Assembly (NCBI GenBank): GCA_027487775.1 | Contig: JAIYCY010000002.1 | Coordinates: 1 to 45,761 of the forward strand | From: Planctomycetaceae bacterium | Lineage (GTDB): Bacteria; Planctomycetota; Phycisphaerae; Tepidisphaerales; Tepidisphaeraceae | Direction: 5' to 3' | DNA length: 45,761 nucleotides | Shown here: positions 33,644 to 42,853 of the stretch, piece after piece | Layout: each line of letters starts with the position of its first letter | Numbering within the stretch: position 1 is the stretch's first letter | Notes under the pieces: model-generated | What the model was told of the DNA's origin: nothing | What the model saw: the letters and a program-made list of their open reading frames with translations, nothing else | Database searches by the model: none | Translations under genes and position numbers: made by a program

Positions 33644-33903
33644 ACTCACGCGCTCGGCCCAGTTTCTGGCGGGCGTATGCAACGCTCGATCCCCGAGTTC
33701 GACTCGCCGCGCGACGGGCATATCGACTCTTTGCAACAAACCCGGATCATCCGTCGCTGCGGTTCAAAAAACTCCAAGGTTACGAGCATGTGTGGTCGGT
33801 GAGAATCAATGACCAATACCGCGCCGTCGGCGAACGAGACGGAGACGTGATCGAGTGGGCGTGGATCGGGTCGCACAACGAGTTTGACAGTCGATTCGGT
33901 TGA
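33640..33903 (+). CDS. RelE/ParE-like toxin
   Basis: 87 residues, basic. GTG start overlapping the antitoxin stop by four bases. The middle and end match the RelE/ParE fold: FATNPDHPSLRFKKLQ, then YEHVWSVRINDQYRAVGERDGD and WAWIGSHNEFDSRF, with basic residues where mRNA interferases of this group bind or cut. Family members either cleave mRNA on ribosomes (RelE) or poison gyrase (ParE); the group cannot be told here. It probably serves plasmid maintenance. About 108 bp of apparently empty DNA separates it from the convergent GH29 gene. Confidence 0.82.
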   Translation: MNSRARPSFWRAYATLDPRVRLAARRAYRLFATNPDHPSLRFKKLQGYEHVWSVRINDQYRAVGERDGDVIEWAWIGSHNEFDSRFG

Positions 33904-34011
33904 TTCTGCCTGCCGCGTCGATTCAATCTCAGATATCGATGCGCGGGTCTAGAAGAACGCCCGCAGACGTGAGAAAGATTCGGGATCAGATCGAACGCGA
34001 TCAAAGCGCCA

Positions 34012-35280
34012 TCACGCCAGCTCAATCACCGTCACGCGGTCGTCGATCGGATGCGGCGGGACGTTGACGATTGCACCGTCCACCGAACCCAGCACCGTAA
34101 GCGGCTCGCCGGTTTCCAGAACCGTCGCGCTCGTGATCGACATCGGCAGCTTGGGCAACTCCAGTTTCCCATCCGTCGGCCAATCGAAAACGTGCGCGTA
34201 GATCGTCGCTCCCTTTTGCGTCAGTCGTCCCCATGTCGGCTCGGCCGCGTCGACGGGCCTCGTCCCGTAGATCGCCATGCCATTGACATCCATCCAAGCG
34301 CCCAGCTCGCGCAGCCGTTTGATCGTCGCCGCCGACAACGAGCCGTCTCCCATCGGCCCGATGTTGAGCTGATAATTCCCGTTACGACTTACGTTGTTGA
34401 TCAGATTCTTCAGAAACGTCTCTGTCGACTTCCACGCGAAATCCAACTTGTGATAGCCCCAGCTTCGATTCATCGTCCCGCTCGTCTCCCAGGGACGACC
34501 AATCAACTTGTCCGGGAAGTGGTTGTCGTCCATCGATAGAAAATCAACGCCTTCCTCCGTGCCGATACGACTATTGATGAGAACGCGCGGCGACCGCTGA
34601 CGAATCAACCCGATCAAACGCCCAAGCCGGTCCGGCGTGAGCTGTGTCTTGCGCGTGTCGGTCTTGCTCCCCCAACTGTCGAACCAAAACAAATCCGGAT
34701 CGAACATCGAAATCAATTCACCCACCTGCGGCAGACACTTTTCGCTCCAATACCTCTCATACATCGCATCGCTCGGCTGCTCGAGCGGCGGATCGTTCGG
34801 ACGCTCGGGCCAGGGCGGAACGCCTCCGCCGGGGTGTTCCCAATCGAGCCAGTGCGAATAGTAGAAGCCGACTTTCAGCCCATATTTCCGACAAGCCGCC
34901 GTCAGCTCCGCGATCATGTCGCGCCGGCAGGGCGAGACTGCAATCGAGTACTCCGGCACGATCTTCGTCTTCCAGAGTGCGAATCCGTCGTGATGCTTGG
35001 TCGTGACGACGAGGTACTTCATCCCCGCGCGGGCGGCCTCGTGGATGATGAAATCCGCGTCGAACTTTTCGATCGTCAGTTGCGGAATCAGTGTGTCATA
35101 GTCGGCGCGCGAAATGCCGCCGGGCGCGGGCCAGTTGTGCTGATAGCGAATCCACTCCGCGTACCAATTACGCCCCATGACTTTGCCATCCCACACGCCG
35201 GCCGGATTGCTCGGCAAGCCGAAGTGCATGAACAGCCCAAACTTCGCGTCTCGAAACCAGTCGATCGATGAGGCACTCAT
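34012..35280 (-). CDS. GH29-like alpha-L-fucosidase, probably cytoplasmic
   Basis: 422 residues from ATG 35280; TTG 35316 is in frame but less likely. No signal peptide. The GH29 barrel shows WFRDAKFGLFMHFGLPS, MKYLVVTTKHHDGFALW, and DPDLFWFDSWG with likely nucleophile D201. Sequence around the active site differs from the GH29 at 30715 (WFDSWG versus WYDGGG), so the two probably belong to different subfamilies and prefer different linkages. Lack of a signal suggests action on imported fucosylated oligosaccharides. No LacI-type operator is seen before it; the palindrome at 35368 lies about 90 bp upstream and may serve it or the divergent HIRAN gene. Confidence 0.88.
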   Translation of the reverse strand: MSASSIDWFRDAKFGLFMHFGLPSNPAGVWDGKVMGRNWYAEWIRYQHNWPAPGGISRADYDTLIPQLTIEKFDADFIIHEAARAGMKYLVVTTKHHDGFALWKTKIVPEYSIAVSPCRRDMIAELTAACRKYGLKVGFYYSHWLDWEHPGGGVPPWPERPNDPPLEQPSDAMYERYWSEKCLPQVGELISMFDPDLFWFDSWGSKTDTRKTQLTPDRLGRLIGLIRQRSPRVLINSRIGTEEGVDFLSMDDNHFPDKLIGRPWETSGTMNRSWGYHKLDFAWKSTETFLKNLINNVSRNGNYQLNIGPMGDGSLSAATIKRLRELGAWMDVNGMAIYGTRPVDAAEPTWGRLTQKGATIYAHVFDWPTDGKLELPKLPMSITSATVLETGEPLTVLGSVDGAIVNVPPHPIDDRVTVIELA

Positions 35281-35367
35281 CCGCGCGAGGCTAAATCCCC
35301 GCCCGCGCGCTCGCAATCGATCGCAAAGCCTTTGCGCAGATTCTCGGCATCACCGGAGCAGTCGAAA

Positions 35368-35383
35368 TGACACCATGCTGTCA
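35368..35383. promoter_or_regulatory. TGACA-N6-TGTCA palindrome, copy 1
   Basis: TGACACCATGCTGTCA has 5-bp arms and a six-base centre. The same arms with a related centre (TGACATGATGCTGTCA) recur at 37265-37280, at the end of the WYL regulator gene. Both are followed by a similar stretch (CAG, C or T, CG, then TAAG). It lies between the divergent GH29 and HIRAN genes and is a candidate operator for the WYL regulator. Confidence 0.6.
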
Positions 35384-35520
35384 GCCGCGCTCGATAAGCT
35401 TCTCGAATGCTTTGCTTCAGGGTCTCCATCCGATTCAGCCTGCGCGATTTTCGCCTGCAAATCCTGGCGGGGGAGCGCTTCGTCGCGCACCCCAACCCAT
35501 CCGCGCACACATCCGGGATC

Positions 35521-35931
35521 ATGCCCACGCCCCCGACACCTCCGCCCGTCAAGTACGGCGGATTCGTCGCGGGGTTTCAGCACTACGACGGCCCGATGCT
35601 TTTGGATTCGCTTCGGCGGGAAATGATCTTGAGGCTGGTTCGGGATCGACACAATCCGCACGATCCGAACGCGATCCGCATCATGATCGGTTTGAACATG
35701 CTGGGCTACGTTCCGCGCGGGCCCAATGAAGAACTCGCGCGACGGATGGATGCCGCCGAGCCGCTCGTATGCAGGATCGAGCGGGTGAATAGCGATACCA
35801 AGCCGTGGAAGCAGTGCGAGATCTGCATCGAATCACTGTCGATCGCGCGGCCTTGGTTCGGCGAAACCGATCGGCATGTCGACGACTTCGAGGTCCACGA
35901 AAACCGGCAGAATCCGATTCGCTTTACATAA
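35521..35931 (+). CDS. HIRAN-domain protein
   Basis: 136 residues from the ATG at 35521; an in-frame ATG at 35407 would add 38 unconserved residues and neither has a strong ribosome site. Residues 8-90 match the HIRAN pattern: KYGGFVAGFQHYDG, then LRLVRDRHNPHDPNAIRIM and MLGYVPRGPNEELARRMD. HIRAN domains bind DNA ends, often in helicases or repair proteins, but small stand-alone versions are common on plasmids and phages and have no set function. It lies just before the WYL regulator gene. Confidence 0.78.
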   Translation: MPTPPTPPPVKYGGFVAGFQHYDGPMLLDSLRREMILRLVRDRHNPHDPNAIRIMIGLNMLGYVPRGPNEELARRMDAAEPLVCRIERVNSDTKPWKQCEICIESLSIARPWFGETDRHVDDFEVHENRQNPIRFT

Positions 35932-35942
35932 TGACCATTATG
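35927..35942. promoter_or_regulatory. Small palindrome before the WYL regulator
   Basis: CATAATGACCATTATG has 6-bp arms round GACC. It overlaps the stop of the HIRAN gene and ends 23 bases before the WYL gene's start. It could be an operator or an mRNA stem. No -35/-10 pair is evident beside it. Confidence 0.45.
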
Positions 35943-35965
35943 GGCGGAGAAAGGGGGTTAACACG

Positions 35966-37267
35966 ATGGCCAATATGCATTTACAAACCGACCCAAACGC
36001 GGCCACAAACCGCACGTTATCGGCCAGCAGCGCGCAAAACCCGGCCGCGAGCGCGCGGAAATCGATCCCGAGCGTGCAGAAAGCGCTTCCGAGCTCGCGA
36101 AAAACGCTCCACAGCCAGCAGTCATCTACACGCCAGAACCACACTCAACCCGCTCCATCCATCCCCACGACAACACCAAGGACCCACCAGATGCCACATG
36201 ACGAAAAATGGGCTAAACTCACCAGCACCATGGGGAAACGTTACACACGCGTCCACCGCCTGCTCCGGCTCATGCGCATGATCCAGGCGTCGCCATCCCT
36301 CAAAGTCGGCGACCTCGCGCGAAACCTCGAAACCTCCACACGCAGCGTCTTCCGAGATCTCGACACACTCCGTGCAAGCGGCGTGCCCTGCGAACTCGAT
36401 CCCGTCACCGGAGGATATCGCGTCCCGCGCGGCTTCTTCATGCCGCCCGTCGAACTCACCTTCGACGAAGCCCTCGCGCTCCTGGTCCTCATGGAACACC
36501 TACCCAGAGGCTCCTCCATCCCGTTCGTCGATCAAGCAGGGCGCGTCGTCGAAAAAGTCCGCTGCCAGCTTCCACCTGCCATTCACGAACAACTCGTCTC
36601 ACTCGACGGACGTCTCCACGTCGATCTTGCTCGCGGGATGGCCGACGATTCGCCGGGCGAAATCTACAATGAAGTCCGCCTTGCCATCGCCAATCGACGC
36701 GCCTTGAAGTGTCTCTACGAACCCAATCGAACCAAAGAACAACCCGAATCCTTCATCTTCAAACCCTATGCCCTCTGGTACTGCCAGCGCGCATGGTATG
36801 TCGTCGGCGAACGTCGACACCAGAACGGCGTTCGATTCCTCAAACTCAATCGTTTCATACTTGCCGAGCAAACCAACATCCCGTGCACGGTCCCGGATGA
36901 TTTTAGCCTGACCCAACACCTCGGCAACGCATGGCGCATGATCCGCGGGGATCGTCGCTACGAAATCGCGGTCCGCTTTCGTCAACCCTTCGCCGAAACG
37001 GTCAGCGAAACCCGCTGGCATCCGACCCAGACCGAAGCATGGACCGACGATCAGCAATCGGTCACGCTCCGATTCACCATCGACGGACTCGACGAAATCG
37101 TCTGGTGGATTCTCGGCTACGGCCCCGGCGCGGAAGTCCTGGAACCTCCCGAGCTTCGCGAACTCATCCGCAACAAAATCGCCGAAACATCCGCCATCTA
37201 CGAACCTTCGGCAAAACCACCCACAGGTGCGGCGGGCAAGACCAGACGAACCCGAACATCTCGCTGA
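35966..37267 (+). CDS. WYL-domain transcriptional regulator (DeoR-like winged helix)
   Basis: 433 residues from the ATG at 35966, supported by AAGGGGG eight bases upstream; a later ATG at 36191 would remove a 75-residue Ser/Gln/Asn-rich leader of unusual composition. Residues 85-150 form a winged helix (RVHRLLRLMRMIQ, LARNLETSTRSVFRDLDTLRASG), followed by a WYL sensor domain (FKPYALWYCQRAWYVVGERRHQNGVRFLKLNRF) and the WCX end (ETRWHPTQ, IDGLDEIVWWILGYGPGAEVL). WYL proteins sense nucleotides or single-stranded DNA and often control defence or DNA-damage genes, but others control metabolism. Candidate operators are the paired sites at 35368 and 37265. Confidence 0.88.
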   Translation: MANMHLQTDPNAATNRTLSASSAQNPAASARKSIPSVQKALPSSRKTLHSQQSSTRQNHTQPAPSIPTTTPRTHQMPHDEKWAKLTSTMGKRYTRVHRLLRLMRMIQASPSLKVGDLARNLETSTRSVFRDLDTLRASGVPCELDPVTGGYRVPRGFFMPPVELTFDEALALLVLMEHLPRGSSIPFVDQAGRVVEKVRCQLPPAIHEQLVSLDGRLHVDLARGMADDSPGEIYNEVRLAIANRRALKCLYEPNRTKEQPESFIFKPYALWYCQRAWYVVGERRHQNGVRFLKLNRFILAEQTNIPCTVPDDFSLTQHLGNAWRMIRGDRRYEIAVRFRQPFAETVSETRWHPTQTEAWTDDQQSVTLRFTIDGLDEIVWWILGYGPGAEVLEPPELRELIRNKIAETSAIYEPSAKPPTGAAGKTRRTRTSR

Positions 37268-37280
37268 CATGATGCTGTCA
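37265..37280. promoter_or_regulatory. TGACA-N6-TGTCA palindrome, copy 2
   Basis: TGACATGATGCTGTCA, flanked by C and G that extend the arms to six. It overlaps the stop of the WYL gene and is followed by a stretch like that after copy 1. The rest of the 37268-37606 gap (339 bp) holds no gene I can support; a 72-codon open frame at 37304-37522 has no homology I recognise and no ribosome site. Confidence 0.55.
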
Positions 37281-37606
37281 GTCGGTTTCTGTAAGGTCTA
37301 GCCATGACCTCCCACGGTCCCAGCAAACAACCAGCAAAACCCGGGCACATCGATCGCCCTCGCACGCCCTTCCTCCGCTCGCCCGATCGAGCCGACAGGT
37401 GGTGCAGCCAACGAACCGCACGCGATGCCCGGCTTGCCATAAGGTCCGGAAAGCCGATCACCGCACACAACCTAAGACGACTGCTCATGCGACGACGAAT
37501 ACAATTGAATGTTCATTCATAATCACTTCAACACTCATCCGACACGCATCCATTTTTTATAGTTCATCTTCTGGCCACTGTCCGCTAGATAGAATGTTGA
37601 TCTGAT

Positions 37607-40210
37607 TCACGTCGAGCGTTTTTTGCGCATGGAGTTACCAACAAACAGCACCGTCGGCGGTTTGGGATGTGACCATGGCACTTCGTGCGGCACGCCAGGA
37701 AAAAGATCGAAGAGATTGTCGCTGACGCCGCCATCCTCACATTCGCCAGATAGATCAATGCACACACCCAACGCGAACACCTCAGACTCGAATCGAGCCC
37801 GGCCATCACTCACACTCACGCGCACTTGCGCCTCAGGCCATTCCACCTCAAGATACATCGGTCCGATCCATCGGTTGTTCGCCACGACGGTCCCGCGCCG
37901 CTTCAACATCGAGAATGCGATCTGCCGCGTCGGGTCATCCATCTTCGATCGCTCAATCACACCGATGCGGGTCGCCTGATTCGGCCTCAATCGTACCTCT
38001 GCGGTTTCGTCCACTTCATAGTCGCCCGGGAATCTCACAATGCCGAACCGATGCTCGAGTCGAATCTCATCCTGCGTATCGTTCACACCATGAATCAGCA
38101 ACTGATCGCCTTCTTCGAGGAACACCACAGATACCGGCGAAAAGGCGCGCCGCACAGGATGGAATGAGGGCGTGCGACGCAGAGCATGATCCACGATCGA
38201 CCACGAACGAGTCGCAGGCCAACAGTCGTTGAACATCCAGAATACCGCCGCTGCACTATCGAACATGCGACCGCGAAATCGATCGATGTAAGCCCGCAAT
38301 CCCTCCGCCTGCAACAGTCCGCCCCAATAGACATATTCCTCAATCGTCATCGCTCTACAGTCCATCCCAAGCCAGATCCGCGTCATCGCATCGACCAAGC
38401 TCGGCTCCTGCCACGAGTCGACCGAATTGTCATGCAACTGCCAGGCAAAACTCTGAACATAGCGCTGACCCTCCGGCAGACACGCCAGCATCGTCGGAAG
38501 CGACGTCGGACCCAGCGTCCCACCCTCATTGGCAAATCGGCACCGCATCCCGCGATACTTCCGAAAGTCCATGTCATCAATCCCAACGCTCCACGGATGC
38601 TGATCTCCGCTCAATTCATCCCCGGGATGCCGCCCGTCCGGCGAAAACGGACTCGACGGCTGATAAGGCCTCGTTCCGTCCTCCTCCCGACACAATTTCG
38701 AAAGCGTCAAATGATAGAAACCATAGTCCGGCGCGATCTGTCCCCTGCTCATCCCCGCCCAACCCGTGACAATCGCGGTCTCATTCTCGTTGTTCCCGCA
38801 CCACATCACCAACGACGGATGATGCGAAAGTCTTCTCAGTTGATATCGAGCCTCCTCCACCGCCCCGGCATGGAAGGCCTCATCGTTTAGTGGATACTTT
38901 CCGCACGCATAAACGAAATCCTGCCATACCAATATGCCATGACGATCACACAAATCATAAAAGTCGTCATGCTCGTACAATCCTCCGCCCCAAACGCGAA
39001 GGAAATTGAAGTTCGCCTCAATCGCACGCCCAACCAACCGCTCGTATCGCGATCGATCCACCTCCGCCATCAGCATGTCTGCCGGCACAAGGTTCGCGCC
39101 ACGGCAAAAGATCGCCCGCCCGTTCACATGCAACACGAAGAGCCGCCCGCCCTCTTGATGCTCCGACTGATCGATCCAAATGTGCCTGAATCCGAATCGC
39201 TTTCCACCGAATCCGATCTCTCCGCAGGCTTGCCGGCTCTCGGCTTCATTCGGCAAAAGCCTGTCCGACGATCGACGTTCCGAAATCGATTTCGACAAGA
39301 CGGTCATTCGCCCTCGTACTTCATACAAACACTGCTCTCCCTGCCCGATCGGCCACCACAATCGAGGTGATGTCGCCTCGATCTGAAGTTCCGTCCGATT
39401 CATGCCCGGCCTGAGCGTCACTTCAATCTCACATGAAGCCGCCACGTGTCCTTCAGGATCCTTTAGATCCATCTGCAATCGAACATCAAGATCACAGAGA
39501 CCCAGATTCTCAATCCACACCCGAATCGTCACATGCCCCCTGTCAAGCTCATCGCTCACCCGCGGAATGACTGCCATGTAATCCACGCGAACCTCGGCCC
39601 GCGTCCACTCCAATCGGACCAACCCCAGTCCCACGTTCATCAGTCGCGGGGCCCAATCCCATGAACCCTGACTCTGAACCTTTCTCAACCAATGCCGCTT
39701 ATGCAACAGCGCGTCACGCGCGTTGTCATGGCACCACCCCTCCGCCGGCTTGTCCGAAACATGATAAAGCCCGCTCTCCAGATGCACTGCCAGCACATTG
39801 CCGTGCTCACGCAATTGCTCTGTCACCTCTACACGCAGCGGAAGAAAAGAATTCGCATGCCGGGCCAGCTTCTGACCATTCAGCACCACTTCGCCCACGC
39901 CGTCGATCTGCTCAAAGACCAGCCACGCTCGAGCACCAGGACCGTCTCCCCATTCCGTCGGCCGATCAAACTCGCATCGATACGACCAGATCATTTCCTC
40001 GACCCATCGCGCTTTCAGCACATTCGTTCCCACACGGGGATCATCCAAAAGGCCCGCTCGCATCAAATCCGAATGTACACATCCTGGCACGCGCGCGGGG
40101 ATGTATCGCATGCCATCGGTCACATCCCGCTCGGCATATCCGGGCCTTCCCCGCTGCAGATCGCTCATCCGAACAAACCACCCGCCATCAAGTGTCATTG
40201 CGTGAAGCAT
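37607..40210 (-). CDS. GH2 family beta-mannosidase-like glycoside hydrolase
   Basis: 867 residues from the ATG at 40210 (GGAAG ten bases upstream); ATG 40198 is equally possible and gives the common start MTLDGGWFVRM. No signal peptide, so cytoplasmic. It follows the usual GH2 order: sugar-binding sandwich (PARVPGCVHSDLMRAGLLDDP), immunoglobulin-like middle, then the barrel (FNFLRVWGGGLYEHDDFYDLCDRHGILVWQDF in several conserved blocks). Acid/base is E475 in WCGNNENE and nucleophile probably E562 in RFANEGG. The N-terminal block and WGGGxYE match beta-mannosidases best; other exo-beta-glycosidases remain possible. It stands alone, with no LacI-type operator and nothing notable in the 97 bp behind it. 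Confidence 0.88.
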   Translation of the reverse strand: MLHAMTLDGGWFVRMSDLQRGRPGYAERDVTDGMRYIPARVPGCVHSDLMRAGLLDDPRVGTNVLKARWVEEMIWSYRCEFDRPTEWGDGPGARAWLVFEQIDGVGEVVLNGQKLARHANSFLPLRVEVTEQLREHGNVLAVHLESGLYHVSDKPAEGWCHDNARDALLHKRHWLRKVQSQGSWDWAPRLMNVGLGLVRLEWTRAEVRVDYMAVIPRVSDELDRGHVTIRVWIENLGLCDLDVRLQMDLKDPEGHVAASCEIEVTLRPGMNRTELQIEATSPRLWWPIGQGEQCLYEVRGRMTVLSKSISERRSSDRLLPNEAESRQACGEIGFGGKRFGFRHIWIDQSEHQEGGRLFVLHVNGRAIFCRGANLVPADMLMAEVDRSRYERLVGRAIEANFNFLRVWGGGLYEHDDFYDLCDRHGILVWQDFVYACGKYPLNDEAFHAGAVEEARYQLRRLSHHPSLVMWCGNNENETAIVTGWAGMSRGQIAPDYGFYHLTLSKLCREEDGTRPYQPSSPFSPDGRHPGDELSGDQHPWSVGIDDMDFRKYRGMRCRFANEGGTLGPTSLPTMLACLPEGQRYVQSFAWQLHDNSVDSWQEPSLVDAMTRIWLGMDCRAMTIEEYVYWGGLLQAEGLRAYIDRFRGRMFDSAAAVFWMFNDCWPATRSWSIVDHALRRTPSFHPVRRAFSPVSVVFLEEGDQLLIHGVNDTQDEIRLEHRFGIVRFPGDYEVDETAEVRLRPNQATRIGVIERSKMDDPTRQIAFSMLKRRGTVVANNRWIGPMYLEVEWPEAQVRVSVSDGRARFESEVFALGVCIDLSGECEDGGVSDNLFDLFPGVPHEVPWSHPKPPTVLFVGNSMRKKRST

Positions 40211-40307
40211 GTCATGCGAACTTCCCACTCCCAAGACCGACTGGCAAGCCGCAGTTTTCCCGATTCTCTCCGCAAAAAATCGGTCGCAACACTCCCTATC
40301 TTTCCGA

Positions 40308-42488
40308 TCATGCGGGCGATACGTGTTCACGCTCGATCAGACCCTTGATCAGCCGCATCATTCGACCGTGCGTCCTGGCATCCGCATCCGCCAATCCTCG
40401 CGTCAATCCGGCGAACTCCCGCAAAACCCGCGCGCGATAGGTCTCAAGCTCCGTCTCCGTTAATCGCGCGAAGCGATCCTCCACCCATGCCTCGATCCGC
40501 GCCGCAAGCTCCTTCACTTTCTGCCCGTCGTCCCGATTCAATCGCACACGATCCGCCGCCAACACGCGCGCCGACCTCTCCAACAAAAACGACTCGCCCC
40601 ACCGACGCAACGCCACCACCAGCGAGCGACGCCCCACCGCATCCCCCACGCTGCGCGACCGGACATAGTCCGCCCACTCGCCGATCACCTCCGCAATCCT
40701 CTCCTCGACCGACCGCTCATCGATCTGCTTCCCCTTCGACTCATCCTCACGCGCGTCCCCTTTGATCGATGCCCTGATCCGCTCGACCCATCGCGCCATC
40801 GCCTCACGATCGGCACGACTCGCCGGCACGATCGGCCCGGCCGCTTGATCCGATTGGAGAGCCGATCCTCTCGCGCCCTCTCGACGCCGATCTCCCAAGA
40901 CGCGCGCCTCATCCATGACTCGCCGGTGATACCCGGCGATCAACTCATCCATCCTCTCACCAAGATCCGAACTCCTCTGATCATCCATGCCCACCGGCTC
41001 GGGCCAATCCTCTTCGATCGCACGTCGCAAGAGTCCCAGCCGATTTCGTGTCGCTTCGCGACGATCGATCCACGCCATCTGCCTCAGCACCACCGCCGGT
41101 TCGAACACGCTCACCAATCGATTCGCGACCGGTGCTGCAAACCCCACACGCAGCAACTCTCGCCGTGCTGTCTCACGTTCCATCGTCGCAAGATCGTTCA
41201 ACTCGCCTGCCATCTCCTTTCCGCTCCCCGATCGACCCGCCACACCAACAGCATCTCCGCTCCCTCCTCTTTGTTGCTGTTGTTTGGAAGTCGTCTTTGT
41301 AATTGTCTTTTCTGTAGTTCCCTTGTTGAACCGTTCGCCCGGTTCCGTTTCTGAACCGTTGCCGGTCCCCTTTTTGAACGCTCGACTCGATTCCCCTTTT
41401 GAACTGTTTGCCCGGTTCCCTTTTTGAACACTCGGCGAAACTTTGTCCGGTTCCCTTTTTGAACGCACGGGTGAGATTCGATCGGTGCCACCGGAAGATG
41501 GATGAACCTTCGGCGAGCGATCTTCGTTTGACGTCGGGTGCAACTCCGCCCAGCGGATCGCGTAGCAGGCCGCCTGCGAGTCGGCGGCATGATGCGGATC
41601 GAAGGTCCCCTCGCGCACGCAACTGATGTATCCACCCGCAAGCGCCGTACGCAGCGCGGCTGCCAGATGCCGGCGTCCGCCGATCCCCGTGTAGCGCTGC
41701 AGGTAGCTGTAGCTCAGCGGCGCCTGCTGACGACGCCCGCCGAACTGATTCTGATACCCCACCGTATGCCGAAGCACCGCCCCCACCACCTGCACCACCG
41801 CCAGCGGCTCATTCGGAATCACCCGATCAAAAAACGCATTCGGAATCGGTGAGCGCCGACCTTCGCCCGTAAAGAAACCCGCGAACTGCTTCGGATCATC
41901 CACGAATCGACCCGACGCATCCCAGCAGAGTTCAACACTCGTTGCCTGTCCACGCACCCCCGCCGCATGAGCCCGACCACTCGCGCAGCATCGCACCAGC
42001 CGCGCGGCAAGCGCTTCATCCAGCGTCGAGCGAATCGCCCCGCGACTGATCCCCGCCCGATCAATCAACTCCTGATAAGGCACGCGGATTTCCTCCTCGA
42101 TCGGATTTCCATCCGCATCGAGCCAACCCAGCGTGCGACGCAACAGATAGCCCACCAGCCTCACCACCCCGCGCGATTGATGCGGAAGCACGAGATCAAA
42201 AAACTGATTCGGGCAGTAAACAAAGTTCCCCGTCAGCGGCGTAAATCCCTCGAAGACCGCGCCGACATTCGAGTCATGCTTTGCGTTCGGGTCGGTGTTG
42301 CTGTTTGAGTCGATCGTCGCGTGCAGGAGCTTTGTGGGGCGCGCGTCGGAGCGGGCCTGGGCATCATCGGGATGACCTGGCGTTGGGTGTCGGGTCGATC
42401 GGGAGTCGGTCGCGCGGATGCCTGAGGTGTGCATCGTGCGCCGATCACCCGTGCGACCGTCGCGTGGATCGGTCGTCGGCCGGTGCAT
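40308..42488 (-). CDS. Plasmid replication initiator-like protein with two winged-helix-like domains
   Basis: 726 residues. The ATG at 42488 lies nine bases after GAGG, which overlaps the stop of the upstream ribbon-helix-helix gene, suggesting translational coupling. Two homologous modules stand at residues 88-170 (NFVYCPNQFFDLVLPHQS, VVRLVGYLLRRTLGW) and 213-293 (SPIPNAFFDRVIPNEPLAVVQVVGAVLRHTVGY). Each ends in a helix-turn-helix-like stretch (ELIDRAGISRGAIRSTL; YTGIGGRRHLAAALR), as in replication initiators or replisome organisers. Residues 340-390 are low complexity because the DNA carries iterons (41318-41464). The C-terminal third is helical and charged. I infer replication from position next to parAB, iterons and architecture; no family is certain. 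Confidence 0.72.
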   Translation of the reverse strand: MHRPTTDPRDGRTGDRRTMHTSGIRATDSRSTRHPTPGHPDDAQARSDARPTKLLHATIDSNSNTDPNAKHDSNVGAVFEGFTPLTGNFVYCPNQFFDLVLPHQSRGVVRLVGYLLRRTLGWLDADGNPIEEEIRVPYQELIDRAGISRGAIRSTLDEALAARLVRCCASGRAHAAGVRGQATSVELCWDASGRFVDDPKQFAGFFTGEGRRSPIPNAFFDRVIPNEPLAVVQVVGAVLRHTVGYQNQFGGRRQQAPLSYSYLQRYTGIGGRRHLAAALRTALAGGYISCVREGTFDPHHAADSQAACYAIRWAELHPTSNEDRSPKVHPSSGGTDRISPVRSKREPDKVSPSVQKGNRANSSKGESSRAFKKGTGNGSETEPGERFNKGTTEKTITKTTSKQQQQRGGSGDAVGVAGRSGSGKEMAGELNDLATMERETARRELLRVGFAAPVANRLVSVFEPAVVLRQMAWIDRREATRNRLGLLRRAIEEDWPEPVGMDDQRSSDLGERMDELIAGYHRRVMDEARVLGDRRREGARGSALQSDQAAGPIVPASRADREAMARWVERIRASIKGDAREDESKGKQIDERSVEERIAEVIGEWADYVRSRSVGDAVGRRSLVVALRRWGESFLLERSARVLAADRVRLNRDDGQKVKELAARIEAWVEDRFARLTETELETYRARVLREFAGLTRGLADADARTHGRMMRLIKGLIEREHVSPA
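41264..41464 (-). repeat. Six iteron-like repeats and A+T-rich flank inside the rep gene (candidate origin)
   Basis: The coding-strand unit GTTCAAAAAGGGAACCGG occurs in six more or less exact copies, with cores at 41318-41331, 41343-41356, 41366-41379, 41391-41404, 41416-41429 and 41451-41464. Steps are 25, 23, 25, 25 and 35 bases. Because most steps are not multiples of three, the repeats fall in different reading frames, so the DNA, not the protein, is conserved. Next to them 41271-41317 is about 64% A+T by my count, unusual here, and could be the unwinding element. This is the layout of an iteron origin placed within its initiator gene. Confidence 0.82.
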
Positions 42489-42499
42489 GGGGCTTTACC

Positions 42500-42799
42500 T
42501 CAGACGCCGGGCGATGCGATCGGGGCGGTCATCATGTGGGGGAACAACTCGCGCGCGGTCTCGCGCTGCAATTGCTCGCGGCGACGCTTGTAGTCCTTGA
42601 CCAGCGAGTTCACCAGATACGACCGATCACGCTCAAACTCCGCCTGAAGTTGCTGCAGATACGTCAGCACCTCGGGCTCAAGATTCACCGTCGTCACAAT
42701 CTTGTTGCGACGAATCCGCTTGGATTCAGCGGTCTTCGACAATGCTGTTTGTGTTCGGCGTGCGGGCTTGGATTCGATCGTCCGCGTCGAGGCAGGCAT
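42500..42799 (-). CDS. Ribbon-helix-helix (CopG/MetJ-like) DNA-binding protein
   Basis: 99 residues from ATG 42799, which has GGAGGG six bases upstream; the in-frame ATG at 42811 overlaps that site. A basic N-terminus is followed by the ribbon NKIVTTVNLEPEVLTYLQQL and helices (EFERDRSYLVNSLVKDYKRRRE), the pattern of RHH repressors. It lies 11 bp before the rep gene, in the same direction, and behind two 19-bp palindromes at 42886-42936. It is therefore a good candidate for a copy-number repressor that controls itself and rep. A partition role is an alternative. Confidence 0.78.
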   Translation of the reverse strand: MPASTRTIESKPARRTQTALSKTAESKRIRRNKIVTTVNLEPEVLTYLQQLQAEFERDRSYLVNSLVKDYKRRREQLQRETARELFPHMMTAPIASPGV

Positions 42800-42853
42800 G
42801 CGACCCTCCATGATCTTCGAGTGCTCGGGCCGACGTCTCCAACGTCGACCGGC

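Noticed and set aside
37304..37522. 72-codon open frame after the WYL gene
   Set aside because: No ribosome site, no recognisable family and composition like a chance frame.
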